This document shows, in pieces, positions 30,698 to 38,932 of a stretch of DNA of 64,000 bases. The DNA is taken from NCBI RefSeq assembly GCF_043555975.1, contig NZ_JBIGIA010000001.1:372001-436000 (forward strand), written 5' to 3'. The position numbers and the translations under genes were made by a program. The notes beneath the pieces are model-generated. The model was not told the DNA's origin, searched no databases, and saw only the letters and a list, made by a program, of their open reading frames with translations. Every line of letters starts with the position of its first letter. Within the stretch, counting starts at the first letter, position 1. Origin of the DNA: Pelomonas nitida. Its GTDB lineage: Bacteria; Pseudomonadota; Gammaproteobacteria; Burkholderiales; Burkholderiaceae_C.

Positions 30698-30728
30698 AAA
30701 AAGCCCCTCGCCGGGTGGGGAGGGGCTT
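30698..30728 (-). terminator. Intrinsic terminator of the TonB-dependent receptor gene
   Basis: 9-bp perfect stem AAGCCCCTC/GAGGGGCTT (30701-30709 with 30720-30728), 10-nt loop, followed on the minus strand by TTTTTC. It lies about 40 nt past the receptor stop and just ahead of the hydroxylase gene, so it limits or attenuates read-through into that gene. Confidence 0.8.
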
Positions 30729-30767
30729 GTCGAAACGAGGCGTGAAGCAGCCTCTAGATCAAGGGGC

Positions 30768-33539
30768 TCAGAACTGCACCGTGCCGTTCAGGTACCAGGT
30801 GCGGCCGCGCGGGTCGTACAGGTTGGCGTCGTAACCCACCTGCTGGCCGCCGGTCGTGTTCAGCACGAACGGAGGCGCCTTGTCGCCGAGGTTCAGCACG
30901 CCGCCGCTCAGGCTCATGGTCTTGTTGATGTTCCAGGTGGTCTGCCAGTCGAAGGTGTAGTAGGCCTTGGCGCGCAGGCGCACCACGGCCGCCGGATTGA
31001 CGACGTTGCCCGCGGCATCCAGCTCCTGAACCTCGGTCTCGGCGTCGTGGTAGCCCGACTTGAAGTTCATGCCGAGCGTGTGCTCCCAGGCGCCCATCGC
31101 CACGGTGTTGCGCCACGAACCCTTCCAGCGGAAGGCCATGCTGCCCGTCGTGTTGTCGCCCAGGTTGCTGAAGTAGTCACCGTTCTGCTCGTACTGGAAG
31201 CGCGAGCGCAGCATGTAGGTCGCCTGGATCTGCGACGTGACCTTGCCGAAGCCGAACTTCTCGCGGAAGGTGGCGTCCAGGTCCAGGCCCGACTTGAACA
31301 ACTTGCCCAGGTTGAGGTTGTCGTTCTTGAACGCGAGGTAGGTGGCGCCGGTGGCAATGTCCTTCTGCGTGGACCATGATCCTGCGTATTTCAGCGGGTT
31401 CTTGAACACCGTTTCTTCGTCCAGTTGGCCGAACGCGTCGCGGATGCCGACCCACCAGTAGTCCAGGCCCACCGAGATGGAGCGAGTGGGTTCCATGCGG
31501 AAACCCAGCGTGGCCTGCTTGGAACGTTCCGCCTTCAGGTCGGGATTGCCGCTGGCCAGCACGTCATATTGCTTCTTGCCAGGCTGGCACTGTGCACTCA
31601 GGCTGGTGGCGATCTGTTGCAGCGCTGCCGTGCAGGTGTAGGGGTCTTCCGTCACGCCGTAAGACTGGAGCGCGGCGTTGACTTGCGGCACGCTGGGCGC
31701 GTGGAAACCGGTGCCCACGGAGCCGCGCAGCAGGAAGGTCTTGGTGGGCGTGAAGCGGAAGCTCAGCTTGCCGGTGGAGGCGCCGCCGAAGTCCGAGAAG
31801 CGGTCATAACGGACGTCGCCTGTCAGGTCCAGGCCCTTGACCACGGGGACGTTGACTTCGCTGAACACACCCCAGGAATTGCGCTTGGCGGTGTAGGGCA
31901 CCATGGCGGCCGCATCGCCGAAGCGCTGGTTGCACTCGAGGCCCTTGGCCGGGTCGCACAGCGTGCCGGTGACCGGGTCGGACAGCAGGCCTTGTGCGAA
32001 CAGGCTGGGCTTGGATTCGAACTTCTCCTTGTTGAAGTTCGAGCCGACCGCCAGCGTCACTTCGCCAGCCGGCAACGTGGCGATGGCCGTCGAGGCCTGA
32101 GTCTGGATGGTGTCCAGAGTGGCCGCGCCGCCGTCCCAGTAGCCCTTGTAGGCGATGCTGTCGAGCGCCTTCTGGCCGTCAGCGGACTGTTGACCGCTCA
32201 GGACGAACGGATCGATCAAGCCCGAGGAGGTCAGCTTCGACAGTGCGAGGGCGCCCGGGTAGCCGGAGATATTGCCCTTCACGTCCGACTTGGAGTGCGT
32301 GTAGGTGGCGGAGTAGTCGATCGTGCCGAACGTGCCGCGCGAGCCGATGGCGATGTCGAGGAACTTGGCCTTGTCCTCGTTCGTGCGCCAGCCCAGGTCG
32401 TTCACACGGTAGTAGGCGGTCGTGTCTTGGGTGATGCCCAGCGGCGCCAGGTACTGGTTGAACAGTGCCGAGCCGGCCGTGACGGGAACGCCACCAGGCA
32501 CCGGAGCAATGCGCGACGTCTGCTTGGTCTGCGACATCAGCACATCGGCGAACAGGTCGTGCGTGCCAACGCGGGCCGTGGCCGAGGTCATCAGCGAGTC
32601 GCGCTTGCGAACCGGGTAGATTTCCAGCGTGCTGACGTAGTCGAAGCCGCAGTAGTCGTCGCTACCGTCCGTGACGCGGAAGGTGTTCGTGGGGCACGAG
32701 CCGTTCTTGATCAGGTAGGGGCTGATGAGGTTGCCGTTGTCATCGACCACGTTGGCCGGGATCGAGCTGGCCGAGGAGTTCTGCGAGCGGTAGGTCTTGC
32801 CACCTTCCGAGAAGAGCAGGTTGCCGGTCGAGGCATAGGACCGCGACGTTGCCTTCAGCGCCGTGCGCTCGTCGTGCCCGTAAGTGACGCCGATGTTATA
32901 GCCGTCGGTGTCGAGGTTGCCGAAGCCGGCGCTGATGCTTGCGCGCTTTTCCTTGGCGCCGTCCTTGGGCGTGGAGACGCCGACCGTGATGCTTGCGCCC
33001 TGGTAGTCACGCTTGGTGATGAAGTTCACCACGCCGGCGATGGCGTCGGAGCCGTACAGCGCGGAGGCGCCGTCAGTCAGCACTTCCACGCGCTCGATGG
33101 CGGAGACGGGGATGCCGTTCAGGTCGAAGCCAGCCGCGAAGCCGGTCAGCGTTTGGCCGCCGAATTGCGACAGGCGGTGGCCGTTCAGCAGCACCAGCGT
33201 GCGGGTTTCGCCGACGTCGTGGATCGACACGCCGGAGAAGCCGAACGTGCTGCCACCGACCGAGCCGGCCTCGGGCGTGCCGCCCTGAACCGTGGACAGG
33301 CGCTGCAGCAGGTCGACCGTGCTGGTGGCACCGGTCTTGGCGATGTCATCCTTCTTGAGGACCATCACCGGCAGCGCGCCCTCGGCGTCGATGCGGCGGA
33401 TGGCGGAGCCGGTGATTTCGACGCGCTCCAGCGTTTGCGTCGAGGCGTCTTGTGCGTAAGCGGCCGAGGTGGCCAGGCCGGAAACCAGGATGGCGGAAAT
33501 TGAGACTGCCAGCTTGGTGCGCGAGTGAGGGGTGTGCAT
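30768..33539 (-). CDS. TonB-dependent outer-membrane receptor
   Basis: 923 residues. The start at 33539 has TGGAG 6 nt upstream and begins a signal peptide (cleavage near AYA-QD). Plug domain about 45-180 (VEITGSAIRR, ISIHDVGETRTLVLLNGHRL-like, IERVEVLTDGASALYGSDAIAGVVNF), then a 22-strand barrel ending in the canonical aromatic residue (LNGTVQF). Cys pairs in extracellular loops (CPTNTF/DYCGF, LCDPAKGLECNQ, CTAALQQ/QCQPG) suggest disulfide-stabilised loops. The subfamily resembles receptors for oligosaccharides or peptides in polymer-using bacteria rather than siderophore receptors; the ligand is unknown. The downstream hydroxylase gene may be functionally linked. Confidence 0.92.
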   Translation of the reverse strand: MHTPHSRTKLAVSISAILVSGLATSAAYAQDASTQTLERVEITGSAIRRIDAEGALPVMVLKKDDIAKTGATSTVDLLQRLSTVQGGTPEAGSVGGSTFGFSGVSIHDVGETRTLVLLNGHRLSQFGGQTLTGFAAGFDLNGIPVSAIERVEVLTDGASALYGSDAIAGVVNFITKRDYQGASITVGVSTPKDGAKEKRASISAGFGNLDTDGYNIGVTYGHDERTALKATSRSYASTGNLLFSEGGKTYRSQNSSASSIPANVVDDNGNLISPYLIKNGSCPTNTFRVTDGSDDYCGFDYVSTLEIYPVRKRDSLMTSATARVGTHDLFADVLMSQTKQTSRIAPVPGGVPVTAGSALFNQYLAPLGITQDTTAYYRVNDLGWRTNEDKAKFLDIAIGSRGTFGTIDYSATYTHSKSDVKGNISGYPGALALSKLTSSGLIDPFVLSGQQSADGQKALDSIAYKGYWDGGAATLDTIQTQASTAIATLPAGEVTLAVGSNFNKEKFESKPSLFAQGLLSDPVTGTLCDPAKGLECNQRFGDAAAMVPYTAKRNSWGVFSEVNVPVVKGLDLTGDVRYDRFSDFGGASTGKLSFRFTPTKTFLLRGSVGTGFHAPSVPQVNAALQSYGVTEDPYTCTAALQQIATSLSAQCQPGKKQYDVLASGNPDLKAERSKQATLGFRMEPTRSISVGLDYWWVGIRDAFGQLDEETVFKNPLKYAGSWSTQKDIATGATYLAFKNDNLNLGKLFKSGLDLDATFREKFGFGKVTSQIQATYMLRSRFQYEQNGDYFSNLGDNTTGSMAFRWKGSWRNTVAMGAWEHTLGMNFKSGYHDAETEVQELDAAGNVVNPAAVVRLRAKAYYTFDWQTTWNINKTMSLSGGVLNLGDKAPPFVLNTTGGQQVGYDANLYDPRGRTWYLNGTVQF

Positions 33540-33729
33540 TTCTACTCCAGAAAACATTGACGGACAGATGGCCCGTCAACAGCTCAGCCTAAAACTACGC
33601 ACCCGTTCGGGGCACTGGCTGGCGGTCAAATTCTGCTGGGGGGTAGAAACACCAGGTGACTAGGGAAACTACTTATCTTTGGTGTGTTGCACTTCTGGTG
33701 CGCTCATCTATTCGCTAGCGCGTTGATTT

Positions 33730-33747
33730 GGAACGAAGTTTCGTTCC
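33730..33747. promoter_or_regulatory. Palindromic operator candidate upstream of the TonB receptor
   Basis: GGAACGAA-GT-TTCGTTCC, a perfect 8-2-8 inverted repeat about 190 bp before the receptor start, at the edge of the AT-rich tract. The size fits a dimeric repressor such as IclR- or TetR-type; the binding protein is unknown. Confidence 0.45.
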
Positions 33748-33930
33748 CGTGCACCGCCGCTGTGCGCCGCAACCGATGCAATTCACCAAATATATAAACT
33801 GCTTAACATATATTAACTTTGCAGAAATATATGTAACGACAATTTGGGTGAATGAATTGGCTTTTGCCGCATTCCGGTGCCACAGGGGATTGATTGACGC
33901 GAAAGGCCCGTGCGGCGCACCAGAATGGAA

Positions 33931-33952
33931 TGCAATTTGCCGATAAATTGCA
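33931..33952. promoter_or_regulatory. Inverted repeat downstream of the IclR-family gene
   Basis: TGCAATTT-N6-AAATTGCA, a perfect 8-bp inverted repeat with a 6-nt spacer, about 50 nt past the IclR stop. The AT-rich arms make a terminator unlikely; a protein-binding site is more plausible. Confidence 0.4.
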
Positions 33953-34002
33953 AAATTAGTTTGCTTGGACCCCGCCAAACAAGCCTGTCGCGAAGCTTGC
34001 AG

Positions 34003-34737
34003 TCAGTGACCGAGCTTGCGCGACAGCGACAGGGCGGCCTGGCGCAGCGTTTGAGCCAGGGTGCCGTCGAGGGCGGTGTCGAAATTGGCGCTGGGGCCGA
34101 TGGCGGTGATCGTCAGGGCCAGGTGGTTTGCCGCGTCGAACACGGGGGCGGCCGCCGCGCTGATACCGGGCAGCACGCTGTCGCGTGAGGTGGCCAGCCC
34201 GGCTTGGCGCACCGCTTCAAGCGTCGCGTCGTCGGGCAGCGGTTCGCCCAGCGCGGCGGCATCGGCCATTCGCCAGGCGGAGAAGAGTCGCCCCGAGGCC
34301 GTGCCCGCGAGGCTCATCACCGTGCCATGGCGCATGCTGATGTGCACGGGTGTCGGGCCTTCGGCGACGCGAACGATCGTCGGGCCGCGTGTGCCCCAGA
34401 CGGCGATGGCCACGGTGTGGCCCAGTTGCCGGGCGAGTTCCTCGATGACGGGCGTTGCCAGCCGCACCGGGTCGTATTGCTGCAGGCTGATGAGGCCCAG
34501 TTGCAGCGCCAGCGGCCCCAGGCCGTAAGGCCCGCTGCCACCGTCCTGCTCAACCAGGCCCAGCTTGATGAAGCTCACCAGGTAGGGGTGGGCCTTGGCG
34601 GGCGTCATGCCGGCGTTGCGGGCCAGGTCCTTCAAGGCCATGGGGCGGCCCTGGTGGGCCAGGGCCAGCAGCAACTGGCCGCCAACCTCGATGCTCTGGA
34701 TGCCCCGCGGCTCGCGGGGCGTGCTGCCGTCCGTCAT
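34003..34737 (-). CDS. IclR-family transcriptional regulator (HmgR-like by position)
   Basis: 244 residues: N-terminal winged helix (IQSIEVGGQLLLALAHQGRPMALKDLARNAG ... AKAHPYLVSFIKLGLVEQ) and the IclR effector domain (VIEELARQLGHTVAIAVWG ... LPGISAAAAPVFDAANHLALTITAIG). It is transcribed away from hmgA-fahA, with only about 54 bp between the start codons. In other bacteria an IclR repressor (HmgR) adjacent to hmgA responds to homogentisate, so the same role is inferred here. Confidence 0.88.
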   Translation of the reverse strand: MTDGSTPREPRGIQSIEVGGQLLLALAHQGRPMALKDLARNAGMTPAKAHPYLVSFIKLGLVEQDGGSGPYGLGPLALQLGLISLQQYDPVRLATPVIEELARQLGHTVAIAVWGTRGPTIVRVAEGPTPVHISMRHGTVMSLAGTASGRLFSAWRMADAAALGEPLPDDATLEAVRQAGLATSRDSVLPGISAAAAPVFDAANHLALTITAIGPSANFDTALDGTLAQTLRQAALSLSRKLGH

Positions 34738-34783
34738 GCGGAAAATTCTATATTGCTGAATCCGTTCGCAATGAGTAAATTTG

Positions 34784-34799
34784 GTGCCCATATGGGCAC
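34784..34799. promoter_or_regulatory. 16-bp perfect palindrome over the hmgA start, operator candidate
   Basis: GTGCCCATATGGGCAC spans the proposed hmgA ATG (34792-34794) in the short hmgR-like/hmgA interval. A weaker ATTGC...GCAAT repeat lies at about 34754-34772. A dimeric regulator bound here would block translation-start-proximal transcription. Confidence 0.45.
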
Positions 34800-36093
34800 G
34801 ACCGAACTGATTACCGAACTGACGTACCTCACCGGCTTTGGCAACCAGCACAGCAGCGAGGCCGTGGCGGGCGCCTTGCCGATCGGGCGCAACAGCCCGC
34901 AGCGCGCACCGCATGGGCTGTATGCAGAGCTGTTGTCCGGCAGCGCGTTCACCGCACCGCGTGCCGCCAACCAGCGGACCTGGCTGTACCGGCGGCGGCC
35001 TTCGGTCGTCGTTGGCGGCTATGCGCCGTTGGCTCACGCGGGGTGGAAGACCGGCGCGGCGCAGGGCGAGCACGCGCCGCCCGACCCGCTGCGTTGGGGC
35101 CCCTGGCTGGCGGCGACCGAAGGCGATTTCGTCGACGGGCTGCGCAGCTACGCCGTCAACGGCGAGCCGGGCCTCGGCGGCATGGCAGCCTTGGCCTATG
35201 CCGCCACGCGCGACATGGGCCGGCGCGCCCTCGTCAACGCCGACGCGGAGATGCTGATCGTGCCGCAGCAGGGGCGGCTGCGGCTGACGACGGAGCTGGG
35301 GCGGCTCGATGTCGCGCCCGGCATGATCGCCCTCGTGCCGCGGGGCCTGGCTTTCAAGGTCGATCTGCTGGACGGCAGCGCGCGTGGCTATGTCTGCGAG
35401 AACCACGGCGCGGCCTTCCGGCTGCCAGAGCTCGGGCCCATCGGTTCCAACGGCCTGGCCAACCCACGCGATTTCGAGGCGCCGGTGGCCTGGTTCGATG
35501 GGGCGGCCGGCGAGTACGAGGTCGTCAAGCGCTACGGTGGCCGGCTGTGGCGCGCCACGCAGGGCCACAGCCCGTTCAACGTCGTCGCCTGGCACGGCAA
35601 CCTGGCGCCCTACCGCTGGGACACGGCGCGCTTCATGGCGATCAACACCGTCAGCTTCGACCACCCGGACCCCAGCATCTTCACGGTGCTGACCAGCCCC
35701 AGCGACACGCCGGGCTGGGCCAACGTGGACTTCGTGATCTTCCCGCCGCGCTGGATGGTGGCCGAGGACACCTTCCGCCCGCCCTGGTACCACCGCAATG
35801 TCATGAGCGAGTTCATGGGCCTGGTGCTGGGGCAGTACGACGCCAAGCCCGAGGGCTTCAAGCCGGGCGGCGCCAGCCTGCACAACAGCTATGTGCCGCA
35901 TGGCCCCGACAGCGAGGCCTTCGACAAGGCCAGCGGTGCCCACCTCCAACCTCACAAACTCGACCACACCCTGGCCTTCATGTTCGAGACCCGCTGGCCG
36001 CTCCTGCCTACCGCCTGGGCGTTGAGCGACGCGCCACTGGAGACGAGCTACGCCGATTGCTGGCAGGGCCTGAAAGACGACTTCAACGCATGA
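34792..36093 (+). CDS. hmgA: Homogentisate 1,2-dioxygenase
   Basis: 433 residues, normal for the family. Conserved blocks: YLTGFGNQHSSEAVAGALP at the N-terminus, QNSPQ-like GRNSPQRAPHGLYAE, the central PRGLAFKVDL and YVCENHG, and the iron-binding PPWYHRNVMSEFMG near residues 325-340. It opens the aromatic ring of homogentisate to maleylacetoacetate with Fe(II) and O2 (tyrosine/phenylalanine catabolism). The ATG at 34792 gives the usual length; an in-frame ATG at 34771 would add seven residues. Neither has a strong ribosome-binding site. The stop overlaps the fahA start (ATGA). Confidence 0.96.
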   Translation: MGTTELITELTYLTGFGNQHSSEAVAGALPIGRNSPQRAPHGLYAELLSGSAFTAPRAANQRTWLYRRRPSVVVGGYAPLAHAGWKTGAAQGEHAPPDPLRWGPWLAATEGDFVDGLRSYAVNGEPGLGGMAALAYAATRDMGRRALVNADAEMLIVPQQGRLRLTTELGRLDVAPGMIALVPRGLAFKVDLLDGSARGYVCENHGAAFRLPELGPIGSNGLANPRDFEAPVAWFDGAAGEYEVVKRYGGRLWRATQGHSPFNVVAWHGNLAPYRWDTARFMAINTVSFDHPDPSIFTVLTSPSDTPGWANVDFVIFPPRWMVAEDTFRPPWYHRNVMSEFMGLVLGQYDAKPEGFKPGGASLHNSYVPHGPDSEAFDKASGAHLQPHKLDHTLAFMFETRWPLLPTAWALSDAPLETSYADCWQGLKDDFNA

Positions 36094-37325
36094 CCACCCT
36101 CGACCACACCCACGACGCCGCCGCCCGCTCCTGGGTTGCCGCCGCCAACGACCCCGCCACGGACTTCCCGCTGCAGAACCTGCCGTTCTGTGCCTTTCGC
36201 AGCCTCGGCTCGCTGGAGCCGTTTCGCGTTGGCGTCGGCATTGGCGACCAGATCCTGGATCTGTCGGGCTGGGGCATCACGGACATGAATGCGCTGATGG
36301 CGCGCCGGGGCACCGAGCGCCGCGCGCTGCGCCACCGCTTGTTCGACACGCTGAAGGAAGGCGCGCCTGCCGTGGCGCTGCTGCCGCAGGCCCATGCCGA
36401 ATTCACGCGGCCCTGCCGCATCGGCGACTACACCGACTTCTACACGGGCATCCACCACGCCCGCGCCGTTGGCCGGCTGTTCCGGCCGGACAACCCGCTG
36501 CTGCCCAACTACCAGTGGGTGCCCATCGGCTACCACGGCCGTGCGTCGTCCGTCGTCGTCAGTGGCACGCCGCTGCGGCGCCCGCGGGGGCAGGTCAAGC
36601 CGCCAGATGCCGACGCGCCCGTCTTCAAGGCCAGTGCCCGCATCGACTGCGAGCTGGAGCTGGGCTTGTTCGTGGGCCCGGGCAATGCGCTGGGTGAGCC
36701 GTTTGGCATCGACGAGGCCGACGAGCATGCCTTCGGCCTGACGCTGCTCAACGATTGGTCCGCGCGCGACATCCAGCCCTGGGAATACCAGCCGCTCGGC
36801 CCCTTCCTGGCCAAGAGCTTCGGCACCACCATCTCGCCCTGGATCGTGACGATGGAGGCGCTGGCGCCTTTCCGCCTGCCGTTCACCCGGCCCGAGGGCG
36901 ACCCCCAGCCCTTGCCCTATCTGGATTCGCCCACGCACCGCGCGCAGGCCGCGTTCGACATCGAGCTGGAAATCTGGCTGCGGACGCCCGCCATGGCCGC
37001 GCCGGTGCGGCTGTCGCGTTCCAACCTGCGCCACGCCTACTGGTCGCTCGCGCAGATGCTCACCCATCACGCCAGCAACGGCTGCAACCTGCAGCCGGGC
37101 GACTTGCTCGGTACCGGCACCATCAGCGGCCCTCAGCCCGAGGAGGCGGGGTCGCTGCTGGAGCTGACGGCCGGCGGCAAGCAGCCGCTCACGCTGCCCA
37201 ACGGCGAGCAGCGCACCTTCTTGCTGGATGGCGACGAGCTGGGGCTGCGGGCGTATGCCGAGAAGCCGGGGTTTCGGCGCGTCGGCTTCGGCGCCTGCGA
37301 CGGGCGCATCCTGCCGGCGCTCTGA
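36090..37325 (+). CDS. fahA: Fumarylacetoacetase
   Basis: 411 residues. N-terminal SH3-like domain, then the FAH catalytic domain with YTDFYTGIHHARAVG, the GYHGRASSVVVSGTP block, the acidic metal ligands in DCELELGLFVGPGN, NDWSARDIQPWEYQPLGPFLAK, and HHASNGCNLQPGDLLGTGTISG. It cleaves fumarylacetoacetate to fumarate and acetoacetate, the last step of homogentisate breakdown. It is translationally coupled to hmgA. The intermediate enzyme, maleylacetoacetate isomerase, is not in the window. Confidence 0.96.
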   Translation: MTTLDHTHDAAARSWVAAANDPATDFPLQNLPFCAFRSLGSLEPFRVGVGIGDQILDLSGWGITDMNALMARRGTERRALRHRLFDTLKEGAPAVALLPQAHAEFTRPCRIGDYTDFYTGIHHARAVGRLFRPDNPLLPNYQWVPIGYHGRASSVVVSGTPLRRPRGQVKPPDADAPVFKASARIDCELELGLFVGPGNALGEPFGIDEADEHAFGLTLLNDWSARDIQPWEYQPLGPFLAKSFGTTISPWIVTMEALAPFRLPFTRPEGDPQPLPYLDSPTHRAQAAFDIELEIWLRTPAMAAPVRLSRSNLRHAYWSLAQMLTHHASNGCNLQPGDLLGTGTISGPQPEEAGSLLELTAGGKQPLTLPNGEQRTFLLDGDELGLRAYAEKPGFRRVGFGACDGRILPAL

Positions 37326-37404
37326 TCCCAAGCGCCGCGCTGACTCAATGCGGGGCAGGGCGTCTCATGCCGGTGCGCTGAGCCGTTCGGGCGGGATGCT
37401 TGTG

Positions 37405-37416
37405 GTGCGTGCGCAC
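37405..37416. promoter_or_regulatory. Inverted repeat about 100 bp upstream of the urtA promoter, activator-site candidate
   Basis: GTGCG-TG-CGCAC, a 5-2-5 perfect inverted repeat at about -100 to -111 from the predicted urtA transcription start. It has some likeness to NtrC sites but does not match the full consensus. Confidence 0.3.
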
Positions 37417-37489
37417 TGAGTGAGGGCGGATTTTGCGGCGCGCGATGCCGCCAAAGCGGTGTGGCGCGGCGTGATGAAGTGCGCGCGCC

Positions 37490-37504
37490 TGGCACGGGGC
37501 TTGC
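37490..37504 (+). promoter_or_regulatory. Perfect sigma-54 promoter of the urt operon
   Basis: TGGCAC-GGGGC-TTGC matches the -24/-12 consensus at every defined position. The start of transcription would be near 37516, 36 nt before the urtA ATG and just ahead of its GGAGG ribosome-binding site. NtrC/RpoN control of urea uptake under nitrogen limitation is established in other bacteria. Confidence 0.82.
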
Positions 37505-37551
37505 GCTGCAGGGGACTGGCTACCCCTCATACCCACTACGGAGGTTTCCTG

Positions 37552-38802
37552 ATGCTTCGTCGTTCCGCCCTCGCCCTGGCCGCTGCCGCCAGCCTGTTCG
37601 CGCCTGCTGCCTTCGCTGCGGACACCATCAAGGTTGGTGTGCTGCACTCGTTGTCCGGCACCATGGCCATTTCCGAGACCGTGCTCAAGGACACGGTGCT
37701 GATGGCCATCGATGAGATCAACGCCAAGGGCGGTCTGCTCGGCAAGAAGCTGGAGCCGGTGGTGGTGGACCCGGCGTCCAACTGGCCGCTGTTCGCCGAG
37801 AAGGCCAAGCAGCTCATCTCGCAGGACAAGGTGGCCGTCGTGTTCGGCTGCTGGACGTCGGTCAGCCGCAAGAGCGTGCTGCCGGTGTTCGAGCAGACCA
37901 ACTCGCTGCTGTTCTACCCCGTGCAATACGAGGGTGAGGAACTGAGCAAGAACGTGTTCTACACGGGTGCGGCCCCCAACCAGCAGGCCATTCCCGCCGT
38001 GGAATACCTGATGAGCAAGGACGGCGGCGGCGCCAAGCGCTTCGTGCTGCTGGGCACCGACTACGTCTACCCGCGCACCACCAACAAGATCCTCCGCGCC
38101 TTCCTGCACAGCAAGGGCATCAAGGACGAGGACATCATGGAGGACTACACGCCCTTCGGCCACGCGGACTATCAAAGCATCATCGCCAAGATCAAGAAGT
38201 TCTCTTCCGAGGGCAAGAAGACCGCCGTCGTGTCGACGATCAACGGCGACTCCAACGTGCCCTTCTACAAGGAGCTGGGCAACCAGGGCCTGAAGGCGAC
38301 GGACGTGCCGGTGGTGGCCTTCTCCGTGGGTGAGGAAGAGCTGCGCGGCGTGGACACCAAGCCGCTGCAGGGCCACCTGGCCGCGTGGAACTACTTCATG
38401 TCCATCAAGGGCCCGGCCAACGACGCCTTCATCAAGAAGTGGAGCGACTACGCCAAGGCCAAGGGCATTGCCGGCCACAAGGACAAGCCGCTGACCAACG
38501 ACCCGATGGAAGCCACCTACATCGGCATCAACATGTGGGCGCAAGCCGTCAAGAAGGCCGGCAGCACCGACACCGACAAGGTCATCGCCGCCATGGCCGG
38601 CCAGACCTTCACGGCGCCGTCGGGCATCACGTCCACGATGGACCCGAAGAACCACCACCTGCACAAGTCGGTCTTCATCGGCGAGGTGAAGGCGGACGGC
38701 CAGTTCAACGTGGTGTGGAAGACGCCCGGCCCGGTCAAGGCCCAGCCGTGGAGCCCCTACATCCCCGAGAACAAGGGTAAGAAGGACGAGCCGGCGAAAT
38801 AA
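37552..38802 (+). CDS. urtA: Urea ABC transporter substrate-binding protein
   Basis: 416 residues. Signal peptide MLRRSALALAAAASLFAPAAFA, then a type I periplasmic-binding fold of the Leu/Ile/Val-amide group: KVGVLHSLSGTMAISE, DEINAKGGLLGKKLEPVVVDPASNW, VFGCWTSVSRKSVLPVFE, LLFYPVQYEG, ATYIGINMWAQAV. These are hallmarks of UrtA. GGAGG lies 8 nt before the ATG. First gene of the five-gene urea importer, downstream of the sigma-54 element. Confidence 0.96.
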   Translation: MLRRSALALAAAASLFAPAAFAADTIKVGVLHSLSGTMAISETVLKDTVLMAIDEINAKGGLLGKKLEPVVVDPASNWPLFAEKAKQLISQDKVAVVFGCWTSVSRKSVLPVFEQTNSLLFYPVQYEGEELSKNVFYTGAAPNQQAIPAVEYLMSKDGGGAKRFVLLGTDYVYPRTTNKILRAFLHSKGIKDEDIMEDYTPFGHADYQSIIAKIKKFSSEGKKTAVVSTINGDSNVPFYKELGNQGLKATDVPVVAFSVGEEELRGVDTKPLQGHLAAWNYFMSIKGPANDAFIKKWSDYAKAKGIAGHKDKPLTNDPMEATYIGINMWAQAVKKAGSTDTDKVIAAMAGQTFTAPSGITSTMDPKNHHLHKSVFIGEVKADGQFNVVWKTPGPVKAQPWSPYIPENKGKKDEPAK

Positions 38803-38880
38803 GACCCCCCGAGGCGCCAAGGCGCCTCCCCCCAGGGGGCGCCGCCAGTGGCCTGGCAAAGCCAGTTCCACGGCGGCTGC
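38803..38880. repeat. Intergenic palindromic repeat, copy 1
   Basis: Begins right after the urtA stop. Contains the perfect hairpin GAGGCGCC-AA-GGCGCCTC, then CCCCCCAGGGGGCG and a GGCCTGGCAAAGCC stem. The later half aligns with copies at 42354 and 50087 (CCTCCCCCC..AGGGGGCG ... CC-GG-AAAGCC-G-TC). The urtA-urtB junction hairpin may also reduce expression of the downstream genes relative to urtA. Confidence 0.6.
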
Positions 38881-38932
38881 TTGAGGAGCGCGCGTGCGTT
38901 CGCACGGCGCTGGTCCGTTCGCTTGGATCTTC

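Larger units (their letters stand above)
33540..34002. other. AT-rich regulatory interval between the IclR and TonB-receptor genes
   Basis: About 460 bp without a credible gene. The part from 33715 to 33960 is strikingly AT-rich for this genome (for example CCAAATATATAAACTGC and GAAATATATGTAACG). It holds two good inverted repeats, listed separately, and lies upstream of the receptor start, so it probably carries its promoter and operators. Confidence 0.6.

Noticed and set aside
31425..33503. 692-codon open frame on the plus strand opposite the TonB receptor
   Set aside because: Mirror of a real gene in GC-rich DNA; composition is Arg/Gly/Val/Ala-heavy with no domain, and the minus strand encodes a clear receptor.
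33860..33885. Possible sigma-54 element near CCGGTGCCACAGG
   Set aside because: The -12 half is out of register with the -24 half.
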